Part shown: positions 7,261 to 16,168 of the stretch, in pieces | How positions within the stretch are numbered: the first letter of the stretch is position 1 | Layout: each line of letters opens with the position of its first letter | NCBI GenBank assembly: GCA_937967645.1 | Contig: CALBTT010000063.1 | Coordinates: forward strand, 1-64,000 | Direction of reading: 5' to 3' | Source of the DNA: an uncultured Zoogloea sp. | Lineage (GTDB): Bacteria; Pseudomonadota; Gammaproteobacteria; Burkholderiales; Rhodocyclaceae | Length of the DNA: 64,000 nt | Notes under the pieces: generated by a model | Told to the model about the DNA's origin: nothing | The model's database searches: none | What the model saw: the letters and a program-made list of their open reading frames with translations, nothing else | Translations under genes and position numbers: made by a program

Positions 7261-8224
7261 GGCCGGCCACCGGGCGCGGACGATAGGCGGCCTCCAGGCG
7301 GCTCACCTCGGCCTCGGTCAGGCGCAGCTCGAGGGCGGCGACCGCATCCTCCAGGTGATGCGGCTTGGAGGCTCCGATGATCGGGGCGGTGATGCCCGAC
7401 CGGCTGGCCACCCAGGCGATCGCCACGCGGGCCGGCGCCACACCCCGCGCCGCCGCCACCTCGGTGACCGCCGCCACGATGGCATCCTCCATCTCCTGGT
7501 GGTCGTACCACAGCCGGGACATCTGGTCGGTAGCGGCCCGGTCGGTACCGCTCTGGCGGGTCCCGGCCAGCAGGCCACGGGCCAGCGGCGACCAGGGCGT
7601 CACCGCGATGCCCTCGCTCCGGCACAGGGGCAGCATCTCGCGCTCCTCTTCCCGGTAGGCCAGGTTGTAGTGGTTCTGCATCGAAACGAAGCGGGCCAGG
7701 CCCATGCTCTTCTGCATGCCCAGGAGCTTCATGAACTGCCAGGCGTACATCGACGAGGCGCCGATGTAGCGGGCCTTGCCCGAACGCACCACGCTGTCGA
7801 GGGCTTCCAGCGTTTCCTCGAGGGGGGTCTCCGGATCGAAGCGGTGGATGATGTAGAGGTCCACGTAATCGGTGCCGAGACGCTTGAGGGAAGCATCGAT
7901 GCTGGTCAGGATATGCTTGCGCGACAAGCCCCGGTCATTGGGCCTGGCGCTCATCGGGTAGAACACCTTGGTGGCGATCACCGCCTCGTCCCGCGGCAGG
8001 TGCTCGCGCAGGGCCCGGCCGAGGATCTCCTCGCTGGCGCCCAGGGAATACATGTCGGCCGTGTCGAAGAAATTGATGCCCTTCTCCACCGCATCCCGGA
8101 TGAAGGGTCGGCTCCTGTCCTCATCCAGCACCCAGGGCCGCCAGCTGGGACTGCCATAGGTCATGCAACCCAGGCAAAGGGACGATACCTTGAGGCCGCT
8201 CGATCCGAAGCGCACGTATTCCAT
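7253..8224 (-). CDS. Aldo/keto reductase
   Basis: About 323 residues with the AKR fold. The catalytic tetrad is visible: Asp in FFDTADMY, Tyr in the same motif, Lys in VIATKVFYP and His in LYIIHRFDPETP. NADPH-binding features near the C-terminus include IIGASKP. AGGAG lies seven bases before the ATG at 8224 (a second ATG is at 8227); a GTG further upstream includes the ribosome-binding site and is rejected. It is coupled to benE by overlap and diverges from a LysR gene. It resembles the YajO/Tas-like dehydrogenase group; the substrate is unknown, possibly an aromatic aldehyde. Confidence 0.85.
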   Translation of the reverse strand: MEYVRFGSSGLKVSSLCLGCMTYGSPSWRPWVLDEDRSRPFIRDAVEKGINFFDTADMYSLGASEEILGRALREHLPRDEAVIATKVFYPMSARPNDRGLSRKHILTSIDASLKRLGTDYVDLYIIHRFDPETPLEETLEALDSVVRSGKARYIGASSMYAWQFMKLLGMQKSMGLARFVSMQNHYNLAYREEEREMLPLCRSEGIAVTPWSPLARGLLAGTRQSGTDRAATDQMSRLWYDHQEMEDAIVAAVTEVAAARGVAPARVAIAWVASRSGITAPIIGASKPHHLEDAVAALELRLTEAEVSRLEAAYRPRPVAGHE

Positions 8225-8309
8225 CATGTTTCTCCTGTATGACACCTACTCAGTCAGGCCATTATGGTTATACGATCCCTATTGATAAATACCCGCATTA
8301 AAGCAACAC

Positions 8310-8328
8310 TGTTTTGATTATTAAAACA
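8310..8328 (+). promoter_or_regulatory. Palindrome in the aldo/keto reductase-LysR intergenic region
   Basis: TGTTTT (8310-8315) and AAAACA (8323-8328) form a perfect inverted repeat around a 7-bp AT spacer, inside an AT-rich stretch just before the LysR gene. It contains the T-N11-A spacing of LysR-type boxes, so it is a plausible autoregulatory operator. Confidence 0.5.
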
Positions 8329-8342
8329 ATGGAAACCCCATC

Positions 8343-9239
8343 GTGGATCATCTAGTGGCCATGCGCCTTTTTGTGCGCATCGTCGAACTGAAGAGCTTCA
8401 GCCGCGCTGCCGAGCAGCTCGAGCTGCCCCGTGGCTCGGCCACCCAGATCATCAAGCAGCTCGAGGCCCGCCTGGGGGTCAAGCTGCTGCTGCGCACCAC
8501 CCGCCAGGTACGCACCACGGTGGATGGCGAGCTGTACTACGCACGCTGCTCGGCCATCCTGGCCGAGATCGACGAGGTAGAGGCGGCCTTCTCCCAGGCA
8601 GCCCGCCAGCCTGAGGGGCGAATCAGGATCAACATGTCCAGCTCCCTGTGCCGGCATGTGCTGATACCTGCCCTGCCCGGCTTCTGCACCCGCTATCCGG
8701 ACATCGTTCTCGACATCAGCGTGCAGGACAAGCAGATCGACCTGATCAGCGAAGGGGTGGACTGCGTGCTGCGTATCGGAGAACTGCGCGACTCGGCCCT
8801 GGTCGCCCGCCCGCTGGCCCGGCTGGAGCAGATCACCTGCGCCAGCCCCGGCTACCTGGCCCGCCACGGCATGCCGGACAGCCTCGCTGCCCTGAGCGGC
8901 CATCGGGTCGTGGACTACATCTCCGCTTCCAGCGGGCGCTCCATTCCGCTGGAATTCGACGTGGACGGCCGCATCGAATACCGCAGCCTGTCCGCCTCCC
9001 TCGCCGTGAACAACGGGGATGCCTACGTGGCCGCCTGCGAAGCGGACTTCGGCATCATTCAGCTGCCCACCTATCACGTCCGCAGCCGCCTGAAGGCCGG
9101 GGTACTGGTCGAGATCCTGCCCCAGCACCGCCCTCCATCGCTGCCCCTGCACGTCCTCTATCCCCAGAACCGCCACCTCTCGCAACGGGTACGGGTGTTT
9201 GTGGACTGGCTGGCGGAGTTGTTCGCCCAGGGCGTGTAA
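8343..9239 (+). CDS. LysR family transcriptional regulator
   Basis: The 298-residue protein has an N-terminal winged helix-turn-helix (FVRIVELKSFSRAAEQLELP, then RGSATQIIKQLEARLG) and a LysR substrate-binding domain from about residue 90. It begins with GTG; the usual M-D-x-L-x-A-M-R-L-F start of this subgroup supports that choice. It diverges from the aldo/keto reductase-benE pair, so those genes are its likely targets. Its stop lies 6 bases from the stop of the convergent hybrid kinase. The effector is unknown. Confidence 0.88.
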   Translation: MDHLVAMRLFVRIVELKSFSRAAEQLELPRGSATQIIKQLEARLGVKLLLRTTRQVRTTVDGELYYARCSAILAEIDEVEAAFSQAARQPEGRIRINMSSSLCRHVLIPALPGFCTRYPDIVLDISVQDKQIDLISEGVDCVLRIGELRDSALVARPLARLEQITCASPGYLARHGMPDSLAALSGHRVVDYISASSGRSIPLEFDVDGRIEYRSLSASLAVNNGDAYVAACEADFGIIQLPTYHVRSRLKAGVLVEILPQHRPPSLPLHVLYPQNRHLSQRVRVFVDWLAELFAQGV

Positions 9240-9245
9240 GCCGCC

Positions 9246-12194
9246 TCAGCGGGCACGCGCCATGCGCAGATCGATCTCGGCGAGCAGCTGCTCCAGCCTC
9301 TCCGCCAAGGCCAGGACCTCGCCCCGCCCCGCGGGAAACGCCTCGCCGGCGGCAGCCTCTACCCGCCGAGCTTCCTCATGCAGACGACCCGCCATGAGAT
9401 TGGCGGCCATGCCGGCAACCCGGTGGCTGATGCGCAACAGCGTCGCGTCATCGCCAGCGGCGGCGGCCGCACGCAGCGCCGCCGGCAGGGGGGCTGCGTC
9501 CGCCTTCACCGTGGCCAGGAGCTGGGCGACGAAGCCCTCCCCCCTTGCAAAGCACTGCTCCAGCCGGCGCCAGTCAACCAGGCCGCGGCCGGCCTCATCG
9601 CCCCAGCCCTGAGCGGGTTCGACCAGCGGCGTCGAGGAAGAAGCAGGCGGCTGCACCTGCTGCGCCAGCGCAGCCAGCAGCACGTCCACCGACACCGGCT
9701 TGGTGAGCAGATCAACCATGCCGGCGGCCAGGCAGTGCGCCCGCTCCTCCGGGAGGACGTGGGCGGAGAGCCCGATGACCGGCAGCTGTGGCGCCAGCCG
9801 GCGCACCTCTCGGGCGGTGGCAAAGCCGTCCATCACCGGCATCTGCAGGTCGGTGATCATCAGGTCGAAGGCTGCGGGCCCCTCCCGCTGCAGGCGCTGG
9901 CACGCCGCCAGACCATTCTCCTCGACCACCAGCCGTGCGCCGGCCAGCGCCAGGATCTCCTGCAGCACCAGGCGGTTCGCGGCGTCGTCTTCGGCAGCCA
10001 GCACGCGCATCCCGGCCAGGCCGGACGGCGGCGGAACCACCCCATGCCCAGCCTGGTGCCCCTGCCCCACGAGCCGCCAGACATGACGCCAGCGCAGTGG
10101 CCAGGCCAGTGACGATGCGGCCCCATCGCCGCCGGCGACAAGCACACTCGGCGACGACAGGACGAGGATCGGGCCCTCCCCCGGAAGCCCGGCCGGCGCG
10201 GACGCCAGAGGCGCCGCCACGATGCGGACGCGCAAACCGTGGCGCTCCCCGGCCCCCTCCTCCGGCACGCCCGCAATCCGGACATCGGCCGGCGCCGTCT
10301 CACGGATCGCCGCGACCTCCTCCTCCGGGAAGCCGAGCAGCGTGACCTCGAGGGGCGGACGGGCGGCGGCTGGCGCTTGTTCGGCACGCAAAGGCAAGCG
10401 GACGGTCATGCAGGTTCCACGGTCCGGGGCGCTGTCCACCTCAAGCGTGCCGCCCATCAGCCCGACCAGACGGTGGCTGATGACCAGCCCCAGCCCGGTT
10501 CCCCCGAAGCGACGGGTGATCGAGGTGTCGGCCTGCTCGAAGGGCTCGAAGAGACGCGCCTGCACCTCGGCGGACATCCCCACGCCGGTATCGCGGATGC
10601 GGAAGCACAAGGCGCCGGACTCCAGACCCACGTCCAGAGCAACCTCCCCCCGCGGGGTGAACTTGATGGCATTGGCCAGCAGATTGACCAGCACCTGGGT
10701 CAGCCGGAAGGCATCCCCCAGCGCCGCCGCCGGCAGTTCGGGCGCCTCGGTGACGACCAGCGCCAGCCCCTTGGCATGCGCCTGGGCGGCATTGATCTCC
10801 ACGGCCCGGTCGACCACCTCACCGAGATCGAAGAGGGATGCCTCGAGCTGCAGCTTGTGGGCTTCGATCTTCGAGAAATCCAGCACGTCGTTGATGAGGC
10901 CCAGCAGCAGCTCGCCAGAGTGCAGGATGTGTTCGAAGGTCTCGCCGAACGGCCCGCCCTGCCCCTTGCGCAAACCCACCTGGGCGAAGCCGAGGATGGC
11001 GTTGAGAGGCGTCCGGATCTCGTGGGACATGTTGGCCAGGAACTCCCCCTTGGCCCGGGCCAGGCGTTCCGCCGCCTTGCGGGCCGCCTCCCGGGCGTCC
11101 TCGATCTCGCGCTGGCTGGTGACATCCCGCAGCACGACCACGAAGCAATCCTCACCGGTCGTGGCCAGGCGGGCCACCGAGAACTCGAGGGGAAAGCTGC
11201 GCCCGTCCTGACGCAGACCGACGGCCGATGCGGGCCGCAGATCCAGGCGCCCCTCCGCCTCCTCGGCCAGGCGCGGCAGGCGGGCCACCGGGATGCCGGG
11301 CATCAGGCGGGCGCATGGCACGCCGAGGAGCGCATCGCCGGCGTAGCCAAAGATCTGGCAGGCCGCCGGATTGGCCATCCGGACGCAGCCGTCCGCCCCC
11401 ACCTGCAGCACCGCATCGTGGAGGCTGTGCAAGATGGCCGAGGTATGCGCCTCCCGCGCGGCCAGCTGCGCGGTGCGCTGCCGTACCCGCATCTCGAGCT
11501 TGTCCTGCGCCTCCTCCAGCTTGTCGGCCATGCGGTTGAAGGCCTTGGCCGTGGCGGCCAGCTCCGGCACGTTGCAGGTCGGGGCCCGCACGGCGAGCTC
11601 TCCCTCGCCGAAGCGCCTCACGGCGATCGCCAGATCGTGCAGGGGCTGCAGCCCCGCCCGCAGGGAGCGCTTGAGGAACAGCAGCAGCACGATCAAGGTG
11701 GCCGACCACAGGGCAATGGCGGTCCACATGCGTCGCCACAGGTCGGCCACCAGGGAGCTCGACGAGGGCTCCGCCAGCAGCGTGGCACGCACCGCCTGCC
11801 CCACCTGCACCGGGAAATGCTGGGTCTCGAACTCGATGTGGAGCAGGCGCCGGAACCAGCCCGGCGCATAGTCTCCCGGCGGCTCCGCGGTGGCATGGCC
11901 GGCCGCCAGCACCGAGCCGGAGCCCATCTCCACCAGGGAGAGCCGGTTGAACTGCCCATGGCGCATGATGTTGTCCAGCGTGTCCTGCACCATGGCGATG
12001 TCCTGCCGCGCCAGCGCCCCCTGGAGCAGCGGAACGGTGGCGGAGGCCAGGCTCTGGGTGCCATTGAAGGCCCGCTGGCTGGCGGCGTCCACGTCACTGG
12101 CAACCTGCACCGACACGTGGATCGAGAAGACCGGCAGCACGGTGACCAGCATCACCCGCAGGAGGCGCTGCAACAGGCCGTTGCGGCTCATCAT
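9246..12194 (-). CDS. Hybrid sensor histidine kinase (HAMP-PAS-HisKA-HATPase-REC-HPt)
   Basis: This 982-residue inner-membrane kinase has membrane spans near residues 12-31 and 155-175 with a periplasmic sensor region between them. HAMP follows (about 175-235), then a PAS domain (about 250-365), HisKA with His391 in MSHEIRTPLNAI, HATPase (DTGVGMS, GGTGLGLVIS), a degenerate linker (about 640-740), a receiver with Asp782 in MITDLQMPVMDG, and an HPt domain with His924 in RISHRVAG. The architecture is BarA-like and allows a full phosphorelay in one chain. The receiver gene 34 bases upstream on the same strand is the probable partner. The signal is unknown. Confidence 0.9.
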   Translation of the reverse strand: MMSRNGLLQRLLRVMLVTVLPVFSIHVSVQVASDVDAASQRAFNGTQSLASATVPLLQGALARQDIAMVQDTLDNIMRHGQFNRLSLVEMGSGSVLAAGHATAEPPGDYAPGWFRRLLHIEFETQHFPVQVGQAVRATLLAEPSSSSLVADLWRRMWTAIALWSATLIVLLLFLKRSLRAGLQPLHDLAIAVRRFGEGELAVRAPTCNVPELAATAKAFNRMADKLEEAQDKLEMRVRQRTAQLAAREAHTSAILHSLHDAVLQVGADGCVRMANPAACQIFGYAGDALLGVPCARLMPGIPVARLPRLAEEAEGRLDLRPASAVGLRQDGRSFPLEFSVARLATTGEDCFVVVLRDVTSQREIEDAREAARKAAERLARAKGEFLANMSHEIRTPLNAILGFAQVGLRKGQGGPFGETFEHILHSGELLLGLINDVLDFSKIEAHKLQLEASLFDLGEVVDRAVEINAAQAHAKGLALVVTEAPELPAAALGDAFRLTQVLVNLLANAIKFTPRGEVALDVGLESGALCFRIRDTGVGMSAEVQARLFEPFEQADTSITRRFGGTGLGLVISHRLVGLMGGTLEVDSAPDRGTCMTVRLPLRAEQAPAAARPPLEVTLLGFPEEEVAAIRETAPADVRIAGVPEEGAGERHGLRVRIVAAPLASAPAGLPGEGPILVLSSPSVLVAGGDGAASSLAWPLRWRHVWRLVGQGHQAGHGVVPPPSGLAGMRVLAAEDDAANRLVLQEILALAGARLVVEENGLAACQRLQREGPAAFDLMITDLQMPVMDGFATAREVRRLAPQLPVIGLSAHVLPEERAHCLAAGMVDLLTKPVSVDVLLAALAQQVQPPASSSTPLVEPAQGWGDEAGRGLVDWRRLEQCFARGEGFVAQLLATVKADAAPLPAALRAAAAAGDDATLLRISHRVAGMAANLMAGRLHEEARRVEAAAGEAFPAGRGEVLALAERLEQLLAEIDLRMARAR

Positions 12195-12228
12195 GACGCG
12201 ATCCCCCGCGCGTCAGGACAACACGTGC

Positions 12229-13359
12229 CTAGGCACCCGCATGCAGGTGGCGCAGGGTCTGGCCTACCTGGTGAAGATGATCGGTGGTGTTCTTGCCCTG
12301 GGAGAGCGCACCGCCCACCTGGGTCGCCGCCTTGCGCGCCAGTTCGCTCAGCAAGGCCTCCTGCCGCTCGCTCAGCCCCAGATGCACGAAGGAACGCTCC
12401 AGCTCCTCGATGAAGCTGTCCATCACACACAGGGCGTTCAGGCGCACCGTGTCCTGCTCCCGCTCGATCACCTCCAACGCCTCGGACAGGCGCATCGCTG
12501 CCTCCCCGATGCCATGCGCCTGGCGGGACAGGGTCATCTGGTCGGACAGCGCCCTCAGGCGGGTATCCGCCCCCTCGATAAGCAGGGCCAGATTGTCACG
12601 CATGCGCCCCAGCCGCGCCTCGTCCCCGATTGGCAGGCCGCGGACGAAGAGCGTGACCTGCGGATAATTGATGACCATCCGGTCATGGAACTGGAAGATC
12701 CGGTCCATCAGGCGGACATGCTCGAGGATCGACCGCTCCAGCTGGGTCGCCTCCCCCTGCCCTGAAAAGCAGCGGCTCTCCTGGCCGCTGCGCAGTTCCA
12801 GGATGTACTCCACCCCATACTGCTCGAGCGCCTGGGCGAGCGCCGTGTTCAAGCCGTCGACCGAATGCGTGGCAAACGAAGCACTCAGGAAATGCAGCAC
12901 CGTCCCCAGCTCCGCCGCCGACGACATGGCCGAAAAGGCAATGCTGGAGGCCTGCTCGACCTGCGCCTCGAGCGAGCGCTGCTGCTCCAGCACATGCATG
13001 GCCACCAGGACCTTGGGCTCCAGCTCGTCGGGCAGCACCGGCTTGACGATGTAATCGTTGCCGCCGGCGTCGTACGCCCGGAGCCGCGTCTCCAGATCAT
13101 TGCGCACCGACACGAAGATCACCTGGGTGGACGCCAGCCCGGCCTCGCGGATCGCCCGGCAGGTCGCCACACCATCCAGCCCCGGCATCTCGATGTCCAG
13201 CAGCACGATGTCGGGCATCTGGTCGAGGGCGGCCAGGCAGGCCTCCCCGGACTCCAGTTGAACGAGCTCGAATTCGGGTTGCCGGAAGCAGAAGGACGAG
13301 ACAAGCCGGGAGGAGGGATCGTCATCAACGATGAACACCTTGTAAGCCTTGCCGCTCAT
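12229..13359 (-). CDS. Receiver-domain response regulator with an unassigned C-terminal domain
   Basis: The 376-residue protein starts with a receiver domain (FIVDDDPSSRLV, phosphoacceptor Asp55 in LLDIEMPG, SVRN for the conserved Ser/Thr, IVKP lysine). From about residue 140 to the end I recognise no DNA-binding, GGDEF, EAL or HD-GYP motif; the middle (ILELRSGQESRCF to INYPQVTLFVRGLP) has the look of a GAF-like sensor and the end is helical. The ATG at 13359 has GGGAGG upstream; an earlier GTG would contain that site. It lies just upstream of the hybrid kinase gene and is probably its partner. Confidence 0.75.
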   Translation of the reverse strand: MSGKAYKVFIVDDDPSSRLVSSFCFRQPEFELVQLESGEACLAALDQMPDIVLLDIEMPGLDGVATCRAIREAGLASTQVIFVSVRNDLETRLRAYDAGGNDYIVKPVLPDELEPKVLVAMHVLEQQRSLEAQVEQASSIAFSAMSSAAELGTVLHFLSASFATHSVDGLNTALAQALEQYGVEYILELRSGQESRCFSGQGEATQLERSILEHVRLMDRIFQFHDRMVINYPQVTLFVRGLPIGDEARLGRMRDNLALLIEGADTRLRALSDQMTLSRQAHGIGEAAMRLSEALEVIEREQDTVRLNALCVMDSFIEELERSFVHLGLSERQEALLSELARKAATQVGGALSQGKNTTDHLHQVGQTLRHLHAGA

Positions 13360-13405
13360 GCCCCTCCCTTTCACCGCGAAGGTGCCCGGCAGACTGCCTG
13401 AGGCA

Positions 13406-13439
13406 CCGATTCTGAATTAACCACATTTAACAGAATCGG
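13406..13439. promoter_or_regulatory. 9-bp inverted repeat upstream of the response-regulator gene
   Basis: CCGATTCTG (13406-13414) and CAGAATCGG (13431-13439) are perfect inverse copies around a 16-bp AT-rich spacer. The element lies 47 bp upstream of the response-regulator start. It could be an operator, or a hairpin ending the upstream transporter transcript; there is no T run to favour termination. Confidence 0.4.
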
Positions 13440-13511
13440 ATAGTACCGCCCGGCTCCCGGGCCCCCGCTTGATCTGTGACAAAGGATCTTCTTGTTGTCA
13501 TATCTTCGTCA

Positions 13512-14450
13512 TCACCCGCCGCCGCGGCGAACGGAAAAAAGACGGCCCAAAGCCCCGGCCGGCAGCGCACACAGCACCGCCCCCAAAGACACCGCAACGA
13601 TGCCCACCACGGCCCGCAGGTCGAGGGGCTCGCCGAGGATGAACCACGCCCCCACGCCCGACACCCCGGGCACCAGGGCGAGCATCATCGAAGCCTGGCA
13701 GGCCCCGATCTTCTGGTTGGCGTAGCTGTACATGCCTCCCGCCAGCAGTGCCGCGATCACCCCCTGGTAGCCCGCCTGCAGGGCAATCTCCCCTGCCGGC
13801 GCGGCCCCCAGATTGGTGGGCAGCCACAGCAGGTAAACCGGCAGGTAGGCCAGCATCGAAAAGCTTGCCACACCGGTGATCGCCAGTTGCGGCCGGACCT
13901 GCCAGCGGCGCATCAGGAGCCCGAAGATCGCCCAGGACAGGGCCGCCAGCAGGAACAACAGGTCGCCGATCCAGCGCGAGCCGCCGCCCGCCTCGAACAG
14001 GCTGCCAGATGCCAGCAGGATCAGGCCGCCACTGGTCAGCAGCAGGGCCAGCGCGATGTTGCGGGCCAGCCGGAAGCCCGACATCACCGCCACGAGGACG
14101 ATGGTCCAGAACGGGATGCCGCCATTCACGAAGACCCCGGCGTGCGCCGTCGGCGCGAAGGCAAAGCCCGAATACACCAGCAGGCCATAGCCCAGCCCTC
14201 CGAACAGGGCCAGCACCATGTAGCGCGGCCACTCGGCCGGCGCCACCCGTGGCATGAAATACGGCAGAGCCAGCAGACCGGACACGCCGAAACGCAGGGC
14301 GGCGATGTCGAAAGGCGTCAGCACCCCGGTGCTCCCCATCCGGGAGACGATGTTGAAACCCGACCAGCACAGCACGACGACGCCGGCGGCAAGCAGCCCA
14401 CGCAGGTGATCGGAGAGCCCGGAAGCGGGCGTAGAAGGCGCATTCATCAT
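13512..14450 (-). CDS. EamA/DMT family transporter
   Basis: About 312 residues forming ten predicted membrane spans in two EamA repeats, with LCWSGFNIVSRMG in the first span, GLGYGLLVYSGFAFAPTAHAG and the paired second-half segment AGGMYSYANQKIGACQASMM. Family members export metabolites or amino-acid-like compounds; the substrate is unknown. I prefer the ATG at 14450 because it leaves a short cytoplasmic tail before span 1; an upstream ATG at 14504 is possible and neither has a strong ribosome-binding site. Confidence 0.82.
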   Translation of the reverse strand: MMNAPSTPASGLSDHLRGLLAAGVVVLCWSGFNIVSRMGSTGVLTPFDIAALRFGVSGLLALPYFMPRVAPAEWPRYMVLALFGGLGYGLLVYSGFAFAPTAHAGVFVNGGIPFWTIVLVAVMSGFRLARNIALALLLTSGGLILLASGSLFEAGGGSRWIGDLLFLLAALSWAIFGLLMRRWQVRPQLAITGVASFSMLAYLPVYLLWLPTNLGAAPAGEIALQAGYQGVIAALLAGGMYSYANQKIGACQASMMLALVPGVSGVGAWFILGEPLDLRAVVGIVAVSLGAVLCALPAGALGRLFSVRRGGG

Positions 14451-14589
14451 GATGGGTGGAGGGCTAGGATGCCAGGACCGGAAACGCGGCAGAAAAGCCT
14501 GCATTAGACGCCGCCCGCAGCGATGGGAACAGACTCAGATGAACGGCAGGACGACCAGCACAGAAGACACCAGTACGTACGCCGCAATG

Positions 14590-14618
14590 AAAAACGGCCC
14601 CGGATCGCTCCGGGGCCG
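14590..14618 (-). terminator. Rho-independent terminator of thrC
   Basis: On the minus strand a perfect 10-bp stem (14595-14604 with 14609-14618) with a 4-base loop is followed by TTTTT (14590-14594). It lies 30 bases beyond the thrC stop codon. Confidence 0.9.
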
Positions 14619-14647
14619 CTGTGCGTCCTGCAACCGGCGGAAGACGT

Positions 14648-16087
14648 TCAGCCGGCCTCGACGGTGCGGGCGATCAGGGCCTTGATGGCGTCGGCATCCA
14701 CGTCCATCACCTCGACGCGCTGGGGCAGCGCCTCGATGTTGTCCAGGCCGGCCGGGCGCGCCGGCTTGCGGCCGAGGGCTTCGACGATGGTCTCCTCGAA
14801 CTTGGCCGGCTGGGCGGTCTCCAGCACCAGGGTCGGCACGGCCGGATCACGCAGTTCGAAGGCCACCTTCAGGCCGTCGGCGGTGTGGGTGTCCACCACG
14901 GTAGCGTAGTCCTTGTCGGCCCGCCGGATGGTCGCCAGGCGGTCGGCGTGATTGCTGCTGCCCGAGGCGAAGCCGTATTGCCCGATGGCGGCGAATTCCG
15001 GGGAGGCGGACAGGTCGAAGGCGCCGCCGGCATCCACCTTGCTCCACAACTCACGCACCTTGGCGCCGTCGCGACCGACCAGGTCGAAGACGAAGCGCTC
15101 GAAGTTGGAGGCCTTCGAGATGTCCATCGACGGGCTGGAGGTGGCGTGGGTCTCGGCGGTGTTGCGCGGGCGATAGACGCCGGTGCGGAAGAACTCGTCG
15201 AGCACGTCGTTCTCGTTGGTGGCAAGGATCAGCTGCGCCACCGGCAGGCCCATCATGCGGGCGATGTGGCCGGCGCAGATGTTGCCGAAGTTGCCGGACG
15301 GCACCACGAAGGCGACCTGCTGGTCGTTGTTCTCGGTGGCGGCGAAGTAGCCCTTGAAGTAGTAAACGATCTGGGCGGCGACCCGCGCCCAGTTGATCGA
15401 ATTGACTGCGCCGATCTTGTATTTGGCCTTGTAGGCGTGGTCGTTGGAGACCGCCTTGACCACGTCCTGGGCGTCGTCGAACATGCCGCGCACGGCGATG
15501 TTGAAGATGTTGTCGTCCTGCAGCGAATACATCTGGGCACGCTGGAAGGCGCTCATGCGGCCGTGCGGCGACAGCATGAAGACCCGCACGCCGTGCTTGC
15601 CGCGCATGGCGTACTCCGCCGCGGAGCCGGTGTCGCCGGAGGTGGCGCCGAGGATGTTGATCTGCTCGCCGCGCTTGTCCAGCACGTACTCGAACAGGTT
15701 GCCCAGCAGCTGCATGGCCATGTCCTTGAAGGCCAGGGTCGGGCCGTTGGACAGTTCCAGCAGGCCCAGCTTGCCCGGCTCCAGCCAATGCACCGGGGTG
15801 ATCTCGGCAGCCTTGGCACCGTCGCGCACATAGCCATACACCTCGGCGGTGTAGGTCTTGTCACAGATTGCCTTCAGATCGGCGGCCGGGATGTCATCGA
15901 TGAAGCGCGACAGGATCGCGTAGGCCAGCTCGGCATAGGACAGGCCACGCCAGGCGTCCAGGTCGGCACGGCTGACCTGCGGATAGGCCTCGGGCAGATA
16001 CAGGCCGCCATCCGGCGCCAGGCCGCCAAGCAGGATGTCACAGAAAGATTGGGGGGCAGACTGGCCGCGGGTGGAGATATAGCGCAT
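14648..16087 (-). CDS. thrC: Threonine synthase
   Basis: The 479-residue PLP enzyme converts O-phosphohomoserine to threonine. The start MRYISTRGQS matches the family; the PLP lysine lies in NGPTLAFKDMAMQLLG, and GATSGDTGSAAEYAMRGK binds phosphate and PLP. The ATG at 16087 was chosen by family alignment; the longer reading adds 14 unrelated residues. In many betaproteobacteria thrC directly follows hom, but here 2.9 kb of other genes lies between them, and thrC has no obvious strong promoter of its own in the 80 bases visible. Confidence 0.94.
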   Translation of the reverse strand: MRYISTRGQSAPQSFCDILLGGLAPDGGLYLPEAYPQVSRADLDAWRGLSYAELAYAILSRFIDDIPAADLKAICDKTYTAEVYGYVRDGAKAAEITPVHWLEPGKLGLLELSNGPTLAFKDMAMQLLGNLFEYVLDKRGEQINILGATSGDTGSAAEYAMRGKHGVRVFMLSPHGRMSAFQRAQMYSLQDDNIFNIAVRGMFDDAQDVVKAVSNDHAYKAKYKIGAVNSINWARVAAQIVYYFKGYFAATENNDQQVAFVVPSGNFGNICAGHIARMMGLPVAQLILATNENDVLDEFFRTGVYRPRNTAETHATSSPSMDISKASNFERFVFDLVGRDGAKVRELWSKVDAGGAFDLSASPEFAAIGQYGFASGSSNHADRLATIRRADKDYATVVDTHTADGLKVAFELRDPAVPTLVLETAQPAKFEETIVEALGRKPARPAGLDNIEALPQRVEVMDVDADAIKALIARTVEAG

Positions 16088-16168
16088 GGGGCTCGCCGAA
16101 GTGAAAACGAAAACCTTGGAAGATAGCACAGCCAGCCCCGCCCTTGGCCCCCGCCCTGCCCGACCCCA

